DNA of 64,000 nt from Mycobacterium sp. 852002-50816_SCH5313054-b (GTDB lineage: Bacteria; Actinomycetota; Actinomycetes; Mycobacteriales; Mycobacteriaceae). Every line of letters starts with the position of its first letter. Positions within the stretch are counted from its first letter, which is position 1. Where the stretch lies: NCBI RefSeq assembly GCF_001667185.1, contig NZ_LZIC01000126.1, forward strand, positions 58,258-122,257. Direction: 5' to 3'. The notes beneath the pieces are model-generated. The model ran no database searches. It was not told the DNA's origin and worked only from the letters and a program-made list of their open reading frames with translations. The position numbers and the translations under genes were made by a program. This document shows, in pieces, positions 34,104-42,370 of the stretch.

Positions 34104-34509
34104 CGACCTGGTCGAGATCCAGCAGCTGCTGGCCCGCTACGCCGTCACCATCACCCAGGAAGACATCGACGGGCTCACCGGCGTCTTCACGCCCGACGGG
34201 ACCTACAGCGCGTTCGGTTCCACCTACCAGTTGGACAGGTTTCCCGAGCTGGTGGCCGCGGCCCCAAAGGGCTTGTTCCTCACCGGAACTGCGTTGGTCG
34301 AAAACATCGACGGTGATTCGGCGAGCGGCACCCAGCCGTTGTGCTTCATCGACCACGCCACCCATGACATGCGGATCGGCTACTACCGCGACACCTACTC
34401 CCGCACCCCCGATGGGTGGCGGCTGAAAACCCGTGCCATGACGTTCATTCGCCGCAGCGGCGTGCACGATTCCGGGCGCCCGCACGCGGTCGGCCGCCCG
34501 CAGCCCTGA
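34075..34509 (+). CDS. SnoaL-like/nuclear transport factor 2-like protein
   Basis: Protein of 144 residues with a cone-shaped NTF2-like fold: LVEIQQLLARYAVTITQEDID (first helix), FTPDGTYSAFGS, and C-terminal RTPDGWRLKTRAMTFIRR. Such folds bind small hydrophobic ligands and include isomerases, dehydratases and cyclases such as ketosteroid isomerase. Overlaps the amidohydrolase by 29 nt. No catalytic residue can be named confidently. Confidence 0.86.
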   Translation: MSTSQPTRTDDLVEIQQLLARYAVTITQEDIDGLTGVFTPDGTYSAFGSTYQLDRFPELVAAAPKGLFLTGTALVENIDGDSASGTQPLCFIDHATHDMRIGYYRDTYSRTPDGWRLKTRAMTFIRRSGVHDSGRPHAVGRPQP

Positions 34510-34520
34510 AAGCCCGCGCC

Positions 34521-35618
34521 GTGAATGTCGAAGAGTTCCGGGCGGGCCTGCGCGCGTGGCTCGACGAGAACGACCTGACCCCCGGGCCCGACCACTCGCT
34601 GCAGGGCCATATGCGGCAATTCGCCCGGGTCAGCCGGGCGCTGTATGACGCCGAGTGGATGCGTTACGGCTGGCCGAAAGAAGTCGGCGGACTGGGCGGC
34701 CCCGCCGTGCTGCGGGCGATCGTCGGCGAAGAGGTCGTCGGTCGGCGCCTCGCCGAACCCGGTCCGTACTCGATGCTCGAGGTGCTCGCGCCCACGATGA
34801 TCGATTACGCGCCGGCCGAACTCGCCGCCGAAATGGTGCCGCGGTTGCTGAGCGGTCGCGAGCAATGGTGTCAGGGCTTTTCCGAGCCAGGATCCGGCAG
34901 CGACCTCGCCTCGCTGACCACCCGCGCCACCCCCGACGGCGACAACTGGATCATCAACGGGCAGAAGGTCTGGACCAGCTTCGCGCAGTTCTCGACGCGC
35001 TGCGTCCTGCTCACCCGCACCGCGCCGGGCCACGATGGAATTACGGCGTTCTTCGTCGACCTGGACACCCCGGGCATCACGATTCGTCCGCTGCGCACCA
35101 TGCACGGCGTCGACGAGTTCTGCGAGGTGTACTACGACGACGTGGTGGTCCCGGCGGGCCGGATGCTCGGCCGCCCGGGCGACGGCTGGCGACTGGCGAT
35201 GGACCTGCTGCCCTATGAGCGTTCCACCTGCTTCTGGCAGCGGATCGCCTACCTCTATTCGCGGTTCGACGAACTCATCGCGGAGAGCTCAGTAGCCGAC
35301 GGCCGGGACGAATCCGCGCTCGGCGCAGCCTATCTCGCGCTGCACACCGTGCGCTGCCGGTCCCGTGACACCCAGCGCCGGCTGGGTGAGGGTGCGCGCC
35401 TCGGGGCCGACACCTCCATCGACAAGGTGCTGCTGGCTACCGCCGAGCAACGGCTCTACGACACCGTGCGCGATCTTTTGCCCGCGACGCTTGAACTCGA
35501 CGACACGCCGTGGCGCTCGGAGTACCTGTACTCGCGCGCGGCCACCATCTATGGCGGAACCGCCGAGATCCAGCGCAACATCATCGCCCGCCGGCTGCTC
35601 GACCTCGGGAAGGAGTGA
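34521..35618 (+). CDS. acyl-CoA dehydrogenase (FadE-type), large subunit of a pair
   Basis: Protein of about 365 residues. Seen: QGFSEPGSGSDLASLTTRATPDGDNWIINGQKVWTS, VYYDDVVVPAGRMLG, and the C-terminal SRAATIYGGTAEIQRNIIARRLLDLG, typical of the FAD-binding partner in heteromeric acyl-CoA dehydrogenases. Start GTG 34521 is inferred; an earlier frame would overlap the SnoaL-like gene. The small partner begins 3 nt after its stop. Confidence 0.9.
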   Translation: MNVEEFRAGLRAWLDENDLTPGPDHSLQGHMRQFARVSRALYDAEWMRYGWPKEVGGLGGPAVLRAIVGEEVVGRRLAEPGPYSMLEVLAPTMIDYAPAELAAEMVPRLLSGREQWCQGFSEPGSGSDLASLTTRATPDGDNWIINGQKVWTSFAQFSTRCVLLTRTAPGHDGITAFFVDLDTPGITIRPLRTMHGVDEFCEVYYDDVVVPAGRMLGRPGDGWRLAMDLLPYERSTCFWQRIAYLYSRFDELIAESSVADGRDESALGAAYLALHTVRCRSRDTQRRLGEGARLGADTSIDKVLLATAEQRLYDTVRDLLPATLELDDTPWRSEYLYSRAATIYGGTAEIQRNIIARRLLDLGKE

Positions 35619-35621
35619 ATC

Positions 35622-36416
35622 GTGGATCCCGAGGCACTGCGCATGCTGGCCGATTCCCTGCGCACCACCATGACCGCTGCGAGCGGCGCCAAGCTCGACG
35701 CGGCGTTGTCCGACCTCGGCTGGGGCGACATGCTCGACGAAATACCTGACATCGCAATCCCTTTGGTGTTCCGGCTGCTGGGCGAAACCGGCGCGCACGC
35801 GCCGGTCCTCAACGATGTCGTGCTGAGCGCGCCCGGCGGCGCCCTGCCGCTGCCGTTTGCCGGCGGCTCCTGGGTGGTCTGGGAACGCAGCGACGGCTCC
35901 GGCTCGGCGCTCGACGGCGAGCTGCCGATACACCGTGCGGCGCAGGGGGATCCCATGCCGCAGGCCGCGCTTGCCGCCGGCCGCCGGGCGGTTGGCTGGT
36001 GGCTGATCGGGACGAGCCGGGCGATGCTGTCCCTGGCGCGCCAGCACGCCCTGGATCGCGTTCAATTCGGTCGGCACATCAGCTCCTTTCAGGCGATCCG
36101 GCACCGGCTGGCCGAGACGCTCGTCGCGATCGAGGGCGCCGAGGCGACCCTGACTGCGGCCGCATCGCCGGACGACGCGGACGGGTTGGCCGCCCTGCTC
36201 GCCAAGGCCGCGGCCGGTCAGGCCGCGCTGACCGCCGCGCGCCACTGTCAGCAGGTGCTGGGCGGCATCGGTTTCACCGCCGAGCACCCGCTGCACCGCC
36301 ACGTCAAGCGGGCGCTGATCCTCGATGCGCTGCTGGGCAGCAGCCGGGAATTGACCCGCGAGGCCGGAACGATACTGCGAGCCAAAGGCTTTGCGCCACG
36401 GCTGGCTCAGCTGTAA
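35622..36416 (+). CDS. acyl-CoA dehydrogenase-like small subunit
   Basis: Only 264 residues, well below the usual 380. The N-terminal domain is shortened and the middle region is poor in recognisable motif (PGGALPLPFAGGSWVVWER), but the C-terminal helical domain is clear: QFGRHISSFQAIRHRLAETL and QQVLGGIGFTAEHPLHRHVKRALIL. It pairs with 34521-35618 as the small subunit of a presumed heteromer. GTG start after GGAAGGAG. Last gene of the Rieske operon. Confidence 0.88.
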   Translation: MDPEALRMLADSLRTTMTAASGAKLDAALSDLGWGDMLDEIPDIAIPLVFRLLGETGAHAPVLNDVVLSAPGGALPLPFAGGSWVVWERSDGSGSALDGELPIHRAAQGDPMPQAALAAGRRAVGWWLIGTSRAMLSLARQHALDRVQFGRHISSFQAIRHRLAETLVAIEGAEATLTAAASPDDADGLAALLAKAAAGQAALTAARHCQQVLGGIGFTAEHPLHRHVKRALILDALLGSSRELTREAGTILRAKGFAPRLAQL

Positions 36417-36472
36417 CGGCGGACCGCGTTTCTGCGCGTACACTCGTCTGGCAACCACGAGGATGGGACGCG

Positions 36473-36736
36473 ATGAGTCAGCCCGACGCACCCAGAAACG
36501 AAGTCGGCGTTGCTTCGCTGCTCGTCGGCCTCGTCGCGCTCTTCACCTGCTGGCTGCTCATCGGGGTGCCCTTCGGCATAGCCGCGGTGATCACCGGCGA
36601 CGTCGCCCGCAGACGGGTGCAGCGCGGCGAAGCGAACAATCCACGAATCGCCCTCGCGGGCATGATATTAGGGGCGGTGTCGATCGCCGCGGGTCTCGTC
36701 GCGATCGGTTACTACGCCTGGTCGGACGCCCGCTAG
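36473..36736 (+). CDS. small DUF4190-like membrane protein
   Basis: Protein of 87 residues with two membrane segments (VASLLVGLVALFTCWLLIGV and a second ending LVAIGYYAW) joined by a basic loop (RRRVQRGEANNPRIA). The pattern matches DUF4190 proteins of actinobacteria. ATG start with GAGGATGGGA upstream. Converges with the fadE at 36733, sharing 4 nt. Confidence 0.85.
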   Translation: MSQPDAPRNEVGVASLLVGLVALFTCWLLIGVPFGIAAVITGDVARRRVQRGEANNPRIALAGMILGAVSIAAGLVAIGYYAWSDAR

Positions 36737-37908
36737 TTGCGCGGCAGGCCGAGCACCCGTTCGGCGATGATGTTCCGCTGAATCTCGGACGTGCCGCCGG
36801 CGATGGTCGCGGCGAAGCTGCGCGCGTAGCGGTCGAACCAGCTGCGATAGTGGCTGTCGAGGTTCAGCGGAGCAAACGGCGCGGTGACCGCGTGGTACGT
36901 GAGCCCGTCGGAGTCCGCCGCGTTGAGCGCGTCCTCGGAGGCGCGTTGCAGGGCCTCGGAGCCGAGCAGCTTGAGCACCGACTGCGCGGGCACGTCCTCT
37001 TCCCCGCGGGCCGCGCGCGCCAGGGCCGCGGACCCCAGCAGCCGCAGCGCATAGGAATCCATCACCAGGGTCGCGTAGCGGTCCCGCTCGAGCGATCCCG
37101 ACGGACTGAAATCAATGGTCAGCTCGTGCAATAAGTCGACGTAGCCCATCCACAGCATGACCCGTTCGTGGCCGAGCGAACCGGTCGCCACGCGCCAGCC
37201 CTCGTTGAATTCACCCACCAGATTCTCGGCCGGCACGCGCGCGTCGGTGAAAAACACCTCGTTGAAGTCGATTTCGTCGTCGTCACACATCGACGCAAAG
37301 GGGCGGCGCACCACACCCGGGGCATCGGCGGGAATCATCAACGCGCTGATCCCCTTGTGTTTCGGCTTGTCCGGATCGGTGCGCACGAACGCCAACAGCA
37401 CGTCGGCGTCGTGCGCGCCCGACGTCCACACCTTCTGCCCATTGACGACGAAGTGGTCTCCATCGAGCACCGCCCGAGTCTTCAACGACGCCAGGTCCGA
37501 GCCCGCGCCGGGCTCGCTCATCCCCAGCGACGCGGTGATCTCGGCCCGCAGGATCGGCACCGCCCAGCGCCGCTTCTGCTCGTCAGTGCCGAACGTCAAC
37601 AACGACGCCGCGATGATGCCCACGCCCTGCGGATTGAAGCTTTGATAGATGCGCCGGCGGCCCAATTCCTCCAGGTACACATATTGCTGCAACAGCGTGG
37701 CGTTGCGGCCCCCAAATGCTGGTGGATTGCCGGGCAACAGCCAGCCGCTGTCGAAGAGCAGCCGTTGCCAGCGCCGGGCCCATTCCGGGATGTGCGAACT
37801 CGAGCGCGGTCGCTCGACCGCCTCGGCCTCCGAGGGGAGGTGTGCGTCCAGAAAGGCCACGAACTCGGCGCGGAACGCCTCGACGTCGGCGTCAAAGGTC
37901 AGCTGCAC
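36733..37908 (-). CDS. acyl-CoA dehydrogenase (FadE-type), paralogue of the gene at 6595
   Basis: Flavoenzyme of 391 residues, the same length as and closely similar to 6595-7770 along the whole sequence (MQLTFDADVEAFRAEF shared, ITASLGMSEPGAGSDLASL, NGQKVWTSGAHDADVLL, GGTSEIQRNIIAERVLGLPR). Unlike that gene it has no small-subunit partner next to it. GTG start with AAGGAGT upstream. A perfect GAGAAT-N3-ATTCTC site lies 83 bp upstream, in the region shared with the divergent TetR gene. It could recruit the small subunit from 7754 or 35622. Confidence 0.93.
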   Translation of the reverse strand: MQLTFDADVEAFRAEFVAFLDAHLPSEAEAVERPRSSSHIPEWARRWQRLLFDSGWLLPGNPPAFGGRNATLLQQYVYLEELGRRRIYQSFNPQGVGIIAASLLTFGTDEQKRRWAVPILRAEITASLGMSEPGAGSDLASLKTRAVLDGDHFVVNGQKVWTSGAHDADVLLAFVRTDPDKPKHKGISALMIPADAPGVVRRPFASMCDDDEIDFNEVFFTDARVPAENLVGEFNEGWRVATGSLGHERVMLWMGYVDLLHELTIDFSPSGSLERDRYATLVMDSYALRLLGSAALARAARGEEDVPAQSVLKLLGSEALQRASEDALNAADSDGLTYHAVTAPFAPLNLDSHYRSWFDRYARSFAATIAGGTSEIQRNIIAERVLGLPRN

Positions 37909-37990
37909 TGCACTCCTTGAATGGCGGTTTCCGGATTCTCCGGCACGGCGCGTTATGCTCTTGCGATTGCGCTTCCATACACGCGTCTAA

Positions 37991-38005
37991 GAGAATAGTA
38001 TTCTC
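37991..38005. promoter_or_regulatory. operator-like inverted repeat, copy I (perfect arms)
   Basis: GAGAATAGTATTCTC has perfect arms around AGT. It lies between the divergent fadE (37908) and TetR (38061) genes, where one repressor dimer could control both promoters. Confidence 0.75.
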
Positions 38006-38060
38006 GTGGTGAGAAAGTTACAATCTCCGACACGGCGTCCATAGGGGGTCGAGCACACCG

Positions 38061-38777
38061 ATGGCACGGCGTTCTCCGGTAGAGTCCAACCATGTTCTCC
38101 CCACGCGGCAATCATCTGAGCCGACCGTGACGAGTCCAAGCGAAGAGCCCGCCTGGAAGCAGCGCGCGGTCGAACGATCCATCAAAACCGCGAAACTGCG
38201 GGCAGCACAGCGCGTCCAGCGCTTTCTCGACGCGGCGCAGGCCATCATCATCGAAAAGGGCAGCACGGACTTTACCGTCCAGGAGGTCGTCGACCGGTCC
38301 CGCCAGTCGTTGCGGAGCTTCTACCTGCAGTTCGACGGCAAGCATGAGCTGCTGCTCGCCCTGTTCGAAGACGCACTGAGCCGTTCGGCCGACCAGATCC
38401 GCGCGGCCACCGAGAGCCAGGCCGACCCGCTGGAGCGCCTGAAGGTCGCCATCGAGCTGCTGTACGAGGCGTCACGCCCCGACCCAACGGCCAAGCGGCC
38501 GCTGTTCACCGACTTTGCGCCGCGCTTGCTGGTCACGCATCCAGCGGAGGTCAAGATCGCCCACGCGCCGCTGCTGGCGTTGCTGACCGAGCTCATGGAG
38601 GCGGCCTCGGACGCCGGCAAGCTGCGCGCGGACGTCAACCCCCGGCGGATCGCCGCCATGGCCATGCAGACCGTCATGTTCATCGCGCAATCCAGCGGCG
38701 GTTCCGACGACGCGACGGTCCACCCCATCACCGCCGACGAGGTGTGGGATTTCTGCTCACGCGGATTCGTCGGCTGA
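38061..38777 (+). CDS. TetR-family transcriptional regulator, candidate controller of the GAGAAT-N3-ATTCTC sites
   Basis: Protein of 238 residues. The DNA-binding part is AAQRVQRFLDAAQAIIIEKGSTDF, then VQEVVDRSRQSLRSFYLQFDGKHELLLALFED, a TetR helix-turn-helix preceded by a basic 40-residue extension. ATG start with GGGGGTC upstream; GTG 38127 would remove 22 residues and is possible. Divergent from fadE at 37908, with a perfect inverted repeat 55 bp upstream. Position makes it the best candidate in the window for the shared operator; inference only. Confidence 0.88.
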   Translation: MARRSPVESNHVLPTRQSSEPTVTSPSEEPAWKQRAVERSIKTAKLRAAQRVQRFLDAAQAIIIEKGSTDFTVQEVVDRSRQSLRSFYLQFDGKHELLLALFEDALSRSADQIRAATESQADPLERLKVAIELLYEASRPDPTAKRPLFTDFAPRLLVTHPAEVKIAHAPLLALLTELMEAASDAGKLRADVNPRRIAAMAMQTVMFIAQSSGGSDDATVHPITADEVWDFCSRGFVG

Positions 38778-38837
38778 CCCTTCCCGGGCCCGTTCGGCAT
38801 GCGAACCTGAGCAAATAACGCACGGCGTTTGCCATCC

Positions 38838-38852
38838 GAGAATCTGATTCTC
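38838..38852. promoter_or_regulatory. operator-like inverted repeat, copy J (perfect arms)
   Basis: GAGAATCTGATTCTC, identical to copy H, lies 132 bp upstream of the P450 start at 38985 and 60 bp after the TetR stop. Confidence 0.7.
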
Positions 38853-38984
38853 TAATATCTAGAATCAGAACTAGCTGAAACGGATTCGTCGTTGACACCC
38901 GTTGGCGGGTGATGACAGAGTCACATGCGGCAAGATCCGCGATCCCGGGGGAACGCGGTTCCGGCGAGAGGCGATTGACCACCC

Positions 38985-40187
38985 GTGACACTCAGCGCGC
39001 CCAGCGAAATCCACTTCGATCCGTACGACGTAGGGCTCAACGCCGACCCCTACCCGATGTTTCGGCGGCTGCGCGAGGAGGCGCCGCTGTACTACAACGA
39101 GCAGCACGACTTCTTCGCGCTGAGCCGGTTCGACGACGTAGACCGCGGGCTGGTCGACTACCAAACCTTCAGCTCGGCGAGGGGCGCGATCCTCGAGCTG
39201 ATCAAGGCGAACATCGACATTCCGCCAGGGGTGATCTTGTTCGAGGATCCGCCGATCCATGACGTCCACCGCAAGCTGCTGTCCCGAATGTTCACGCCGC
39301 GCAAGATCAACGACCTCGAGCCGAAGATCCGCGAATTCTGTGCTCGCAGTTTGGATCCGCTGGTCGGCACGGACCGGTTCGACTTCGTCGCAGACCTCGG
39401 GGCGCAGATGCCCATGCGGGTGATCGGGATGCTGCTGGGCATTCCCGAGGAGTACCAGGAGGCCGCGCGCGATCGCGCCAACGCGAACCTGCGCACCGAA
39501 GCGGGCAAGCCGATGGATGCCACGGCCGACCACATGATGAACGGCGAATTCTTCGGCCAGTTCATCGATTGGCGGGCCGAGCATCCCTCCGACGACATCA
39601 TGACCGAACTGCTCCGCGCCGAGTTCGAGGACGAGACGGGAGCCGTCCGCCGACTCACCCGCGAGGAACTGCTCATCTACATCAGCGTGGTCTCCGGCGC
39701 CGGCAACGAGACCACCACCCGGCTGATCGGGTGGACCGGCAAGGTGCTGGCCGAACACCCGGAGCAGCGGCGCGCCTTGGTCGCCGACCGGTCGCTGATC
39801 CCCGCGGCGATCGAGGAGTTGCTGCGCTTCGAACCGCCGGCGCCGCACGTGGCCCGTTATGTCACCCGCGACGTCGAGTACTACGGCCAACGCGTGCCCG
39901 CGGGCAGCGTCATGATGATGCTCGTGGGCGCGGCCAACCGTGACCACCGCCAATTCCGGCCGGACGGGGACGTTTTCGACATTCGCCGCGAACCGCGCCA
40001 GCACCTGACGTTCAGTGTCGGCACCCATTACTGCCTCGGTTCGGCGCTGGCCCGCCTCGAGGGCCGCATCGCGCTCGAAGAGATCTTGAAGCGTTTCCCC
40101 GAATGGGACGTCGACCTGACCGCGGCCAAGCTGTCCCCGACTTCCACCGTGCGGGGATGGGAGACCATGCCGGCCGTTCTCGGCTGA
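38985..40187 (+). CDS. cytochrome P450 without an adjacent ferredoxin
   Basis: Heme monooxygenase of 400 residues. I-helix SVVSGAGNETTTRLIG, K-helix EELLRFEPP, NRDHRQF, heme loop LTFSVGTHYCLGSALARLE. GTG start with a weak Shine-Dalgarno. Unlike the other four P450s here no ferredoxin gene lies beside it; a ferredoxin from elsewhere must serve. Followed by a mycofactocin SDR and another SDR, so a hydroxylation then oxidation sequence is likely. N-terminus resembles the P450 at 21139. Confidence 0.94.
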   Translation: MTLSAPSEIHFDPYDVGLNADPYPMFRRLREEAPLYYNEQHDFFALSRFDDVDRGLVDYQTFSSARGAILELIKANIDIPPGVILFEDPPIHDVHRKLLSRMFTPRKINDLEPKIREFCARSLDPLVGTDRFDFVADLGAQMPMRVIGMLLGIPEEYQEAARDRANANLRTEAGKPMDATADHMMNGEFFGQFIDWRAEHPSDDIMTELLRAEFEDETGAVRRLTREELLIYISVVSGAGNETTTRLIGWTGKVLAEHPEQRRALVADRSLIPAAIEELLRFEPPAPHVARYVTRDVEYYGQRVPAGSVMMMLVGAANRDHRQFRPDGDVFDIRREPRQHLTFSVGTHYCLGSALARLEGRIALEEILKRFPEWDVDLTAAKLSPTSTVRGWETMPAVLG

Positions 40188-40214
40188 GCCGTTGAGGAAA
40201 TGAGGTAGGAGCCA

Positions 40215-41063
40215 ATGACTGGACGTGTCGAAGGCAAAGTCGCTTTCATCACCGGGGCGGCGCGCGGTCAGGGCCGCAGCCACGCGGTGCGGTTGGCGCA
40301 AGAGGGCGCCGACATCATCGCGGTCGACATCTGCAAACCGATCCGCGACGGCCTCCCGGACACGGCGATTCCCGCGTCGACGCCCGAGGACCTGGCGGAG
40401 ACGGCCGACCTCGTCAAGGGCCATAACCGCCGCATCGTCACGGCGGAGGTCGACGTGCGCGACTACGACGCGCTCAAGGCCGCCGTCGACAGCGGCGTGG
40501 AGCAGCTGGGCCGGCTCGACATCATCGTGGCCAACGCGGGCATCGGCAATGGCGGTCAAACGCTGGACAAGACCAGCGAAGAAGACTGGACCGAGATGAT
40601 CGATGTCAACCTGTCCGGGGTGTGGAAATCGGTGAAAGCCGGTGTCCCCCACATCCTTGCCGGCGGCCGCGGCGGGTCGATCATCCTGACCAGCTCCGTC
40701 GGCGGGCTCAAGGCCTACCCGCACACCGGCCACTACGTCGCCGCCAAACACGGCGTGGTCGGGCTGATGCGGGCGTTCGGGGTTGAATTGGGGCAGCACA
40801 TGATTCGCGTCAACTCCGTGCATCCCACCCACGTGAGCACCGCCATGATCATGAACGAGGGGACCTGGAGGATGTTCCGTCCGGATCTGGAGAACCCGGG
40901 CCCCGACGACATGGCGCCGATCTGTCAGATGTTCCACACGCTGCCGGTGCCGTGGGTGGAACCGGTGGACATCAGCAACGCGGTGCTGTTCTTTGCCTCC
41001 GACGAGTCCCGCTACGTCACCGGGGTGACCCTGCCCATCGATGCGGGTAGCTGCCTGAAATAG
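40215..41063 (+). CDS. mycofactocin-type SDR family oxidoreductase
   Basis: SDR of 282 residues with the subgroup motif ITGAARGQGRSHAVRLAQEGADIIAVD, the long second-strand loop (PDTAIPASTPEDLAETADLV), NAG motif IVANAGIGNGG, catalytic Tyr/Lys in YVAAKHG, and the tail PIDAGSCLK. Resembles the SDR at 2461. It lies 27 nt after the P450 stop. ATG start with GTAGGAG upstream. Expected to oxidise a P450 product with electrons passing to mycofactocin. Confidence 0.92.
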   Translation: MTGRVEGKVAFITGAARGQGRSHAVRLAQEGADIIAVDICKPIRDGLPDTAIPASTPEDLAETADLVKGHNRRIVTAEVDVRDYDALKAAVDSGVEQLGRLDIIVANAGIGNGGQTLDKTSEEDWTEMIDVNLSGVWKSVKAGVPHILAGGRGGSIILTSSVGGLKAYPHTGHYVAAKHGVVGLMRAFGVELGQHMIRVNSVHPTHVSTAMIMNEGTWRMFRPDLENPGPDDMAPICQMFHTLPVPWVEPVDISNAVLFFASDESRYVTGVTLPIDAGSCLK

Positions 41064-41074
41064 GGTGCCGTCGT

Positions 41075-41905
41075 ATGGACGGATTCGAAGGACGCGCCGC
41101 GGTGGTCACCGGTGGGGCGAGCGGCATCGGTTTGGCCACCGCCACCGAGTTTGCCCGCCGCGGAGCCAGGCTGGTGCTCGCCGATGTCGACCAACCGGCG
41201 CTGGAACAGGCCGTGACCCACTTGCGCGGCCAGGGTTTTGACGCGCACGGGGTGATGTGCGACGTGCGGCATCTCCAGGAGATGGTTCACCTCGCGGAAC
41301 AAGCCTTTCGCCTGCTCGGCCAGGTCGACGTGCTGTTCAGCAACGCCGGGATCGTCGTCGCGGGCCCGATCGCACAGATGACGCACGACGACTGGCGCTG
41401 GGTGATCGACATCGACCTGTGGGGCTCGATCCATGCCGTCGAGGCCTTCCTGCCGAGACTGCTCGAGCAGGGCACCGGTGGCCACATCGCGTTCACCGCG
41501 TCGTTCGCCGGACTCGTGCCCAACGCCGGCCTGGGGGCGTATGGCGTTGCCAAGTACGGCGTTGTGGGCCTGGCGGAGACGCTGGCGCGCGAGGTCAAGG
41601 ACAACGGGATCGGCGTATCGGTGCTGTGCCCGATGGTCGTGGAGACCAAGCTGGTCTCCAACTCGGAACGAATCCGCGGCGCGGATTACGGGTTGTCCTC
41701 ATCGCCCGAGGGCGCGTTCGGTCCGCTGCCCGCGCAGGACGAGGGCGTGAGTGTCGACGAGGTCGCCAGGCTGACGGCCGATGCGATCCTGGCCAACCGG
41801 CTGTACGTCCTGCCACACGAGGCGGCCCGGCGCTCGATCAAGCGCAGGTTCGAGCGCATTGACGGTACGTTCGACGACCAGGCCGCCGAGGGCTGGAAGC
41901 ACTAG
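41075..41905 (+). CDS. short-chain dehydrogenase/reductase
   Basis: SDR of 276 residues: TGGASGIGLATATEFARRGA, NAGIVVAG, Ser in FTASFAGL, Tyr/Lys in YGVAKYG. C-terminal part is longer and lacks the TGxxxxVDGG tail; instead it ends with RRSIKRRFERIDGTFDDQ, typical of a mycobacterial SDR subgroup that acts on larger substrates. ATG start 11 nt after the previous stop. Converges on the membrane protein at 41902 with a 4-nt overlap. Confidence 0.9.
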   Translation: MDGFEGRAAVVTGGASGIGLATATEFARRGARLVLADVDQPALEQAVTHLRGQGFDAHGVMCDVRHLQEMVHLAEQAFRLLGQVDVLFSNAGIVVAGPIAQMTHDDWRWVIDIDLWGSIHAVEAFLPRLLEQGTGGHIAFTASFAGLVPNAGLGAYGVAKYGVVGLAETLAREVKDNGIGVSVLCPMVVETKLVSNSERIRGADYGLSSSPEGAFGPLPAQDEGVSVDEVARLTADAILANRLYVLPHEAARRSIKRRFERIDGTFDDQAAEGWKH

Positions 41906-42318
41906 CGGCCGGCCGCAGAGCGCACCGGAATGAACAGTGCCGCCGCCGCTAACACGGCCAGGGGCAACAGAATTCCGTTCACCGTCGCATCGCGGGTGTC
42001 GTACATCTGCAGCATCGACAGGTGATAAACGCAGTGCAGCGTGTTGAAGACAAGCCACATCACCGCGGTGGCCCTGACCAGGGTTTGGTTGGCCGCCAGG
42101 ACGAACGTCACGGCGGTGACCGCCGCCATCGCCAGAAACATCGCCCCGACGTCTTTGGCTAAGTGCTCGTTGTACGGGCCGAGTGGCGGCAGCCAGCTCA
42201 TCCCCAAACCGGGAAAGGTGTCATACCAGTGGCGCGGCGCCGCATAGGCCCACCCGCCCGTCACGGCGCCGCCGACGCCCAAAAGGGCCAATACGCTTCG
42301 ATGCAGTAGGGAGTTCAT
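41902..42318 (-). CDS. small hypothetical integral membrane protein
   Basis: Protein of 138 residues with four predicted membrane segments (about 7-27, 56-74, 80-98 and 112-130): SVLALLGVGGAVTGGWAYAA, then AKDVGAMFLAMAAVTAVTFVLA, RATAVMWLVFNTLHCVYHLS and LLPLAVLAAAALFI. Not assigned to a named family. The ATG at 42318 follows GAGGGT. No functional link to its neighbours is evident. Confidence 0.75.
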   Translation of the reverse strand: MNSLLHRSVLALLGVGGAVTGGWAYAAPRHWYDTFPGLGMSWLPPLGPYNEHLAKDVGAMFLAMAAVTAVTFVLAANQTLVRATAVMWLVFNTLHCVYHLSMLQMYDTRDATVNGILLPLAVLAAAALFIPVRSAAGR

Positions 42319-42370
42319 ACCCTCTAGACTCCGCAGCGGTCACCGATGTGACACCCCGGGGGCCGTCGGG

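Noticed and set aside
38011..38027. GAGAAAGTTACAATCTC as a further operator copy next to copy I
   Set aside because: Spacing is 17 bp rather than 15 and only the outer GAGA/TCTC match, so it was not counted.
38871..40937. Minus-strand open frame of 688 codons opposite a P450 and SDR
   Set aside because: Shadow frame; the plus-strand P450 and SDR are complete and motif-supported.
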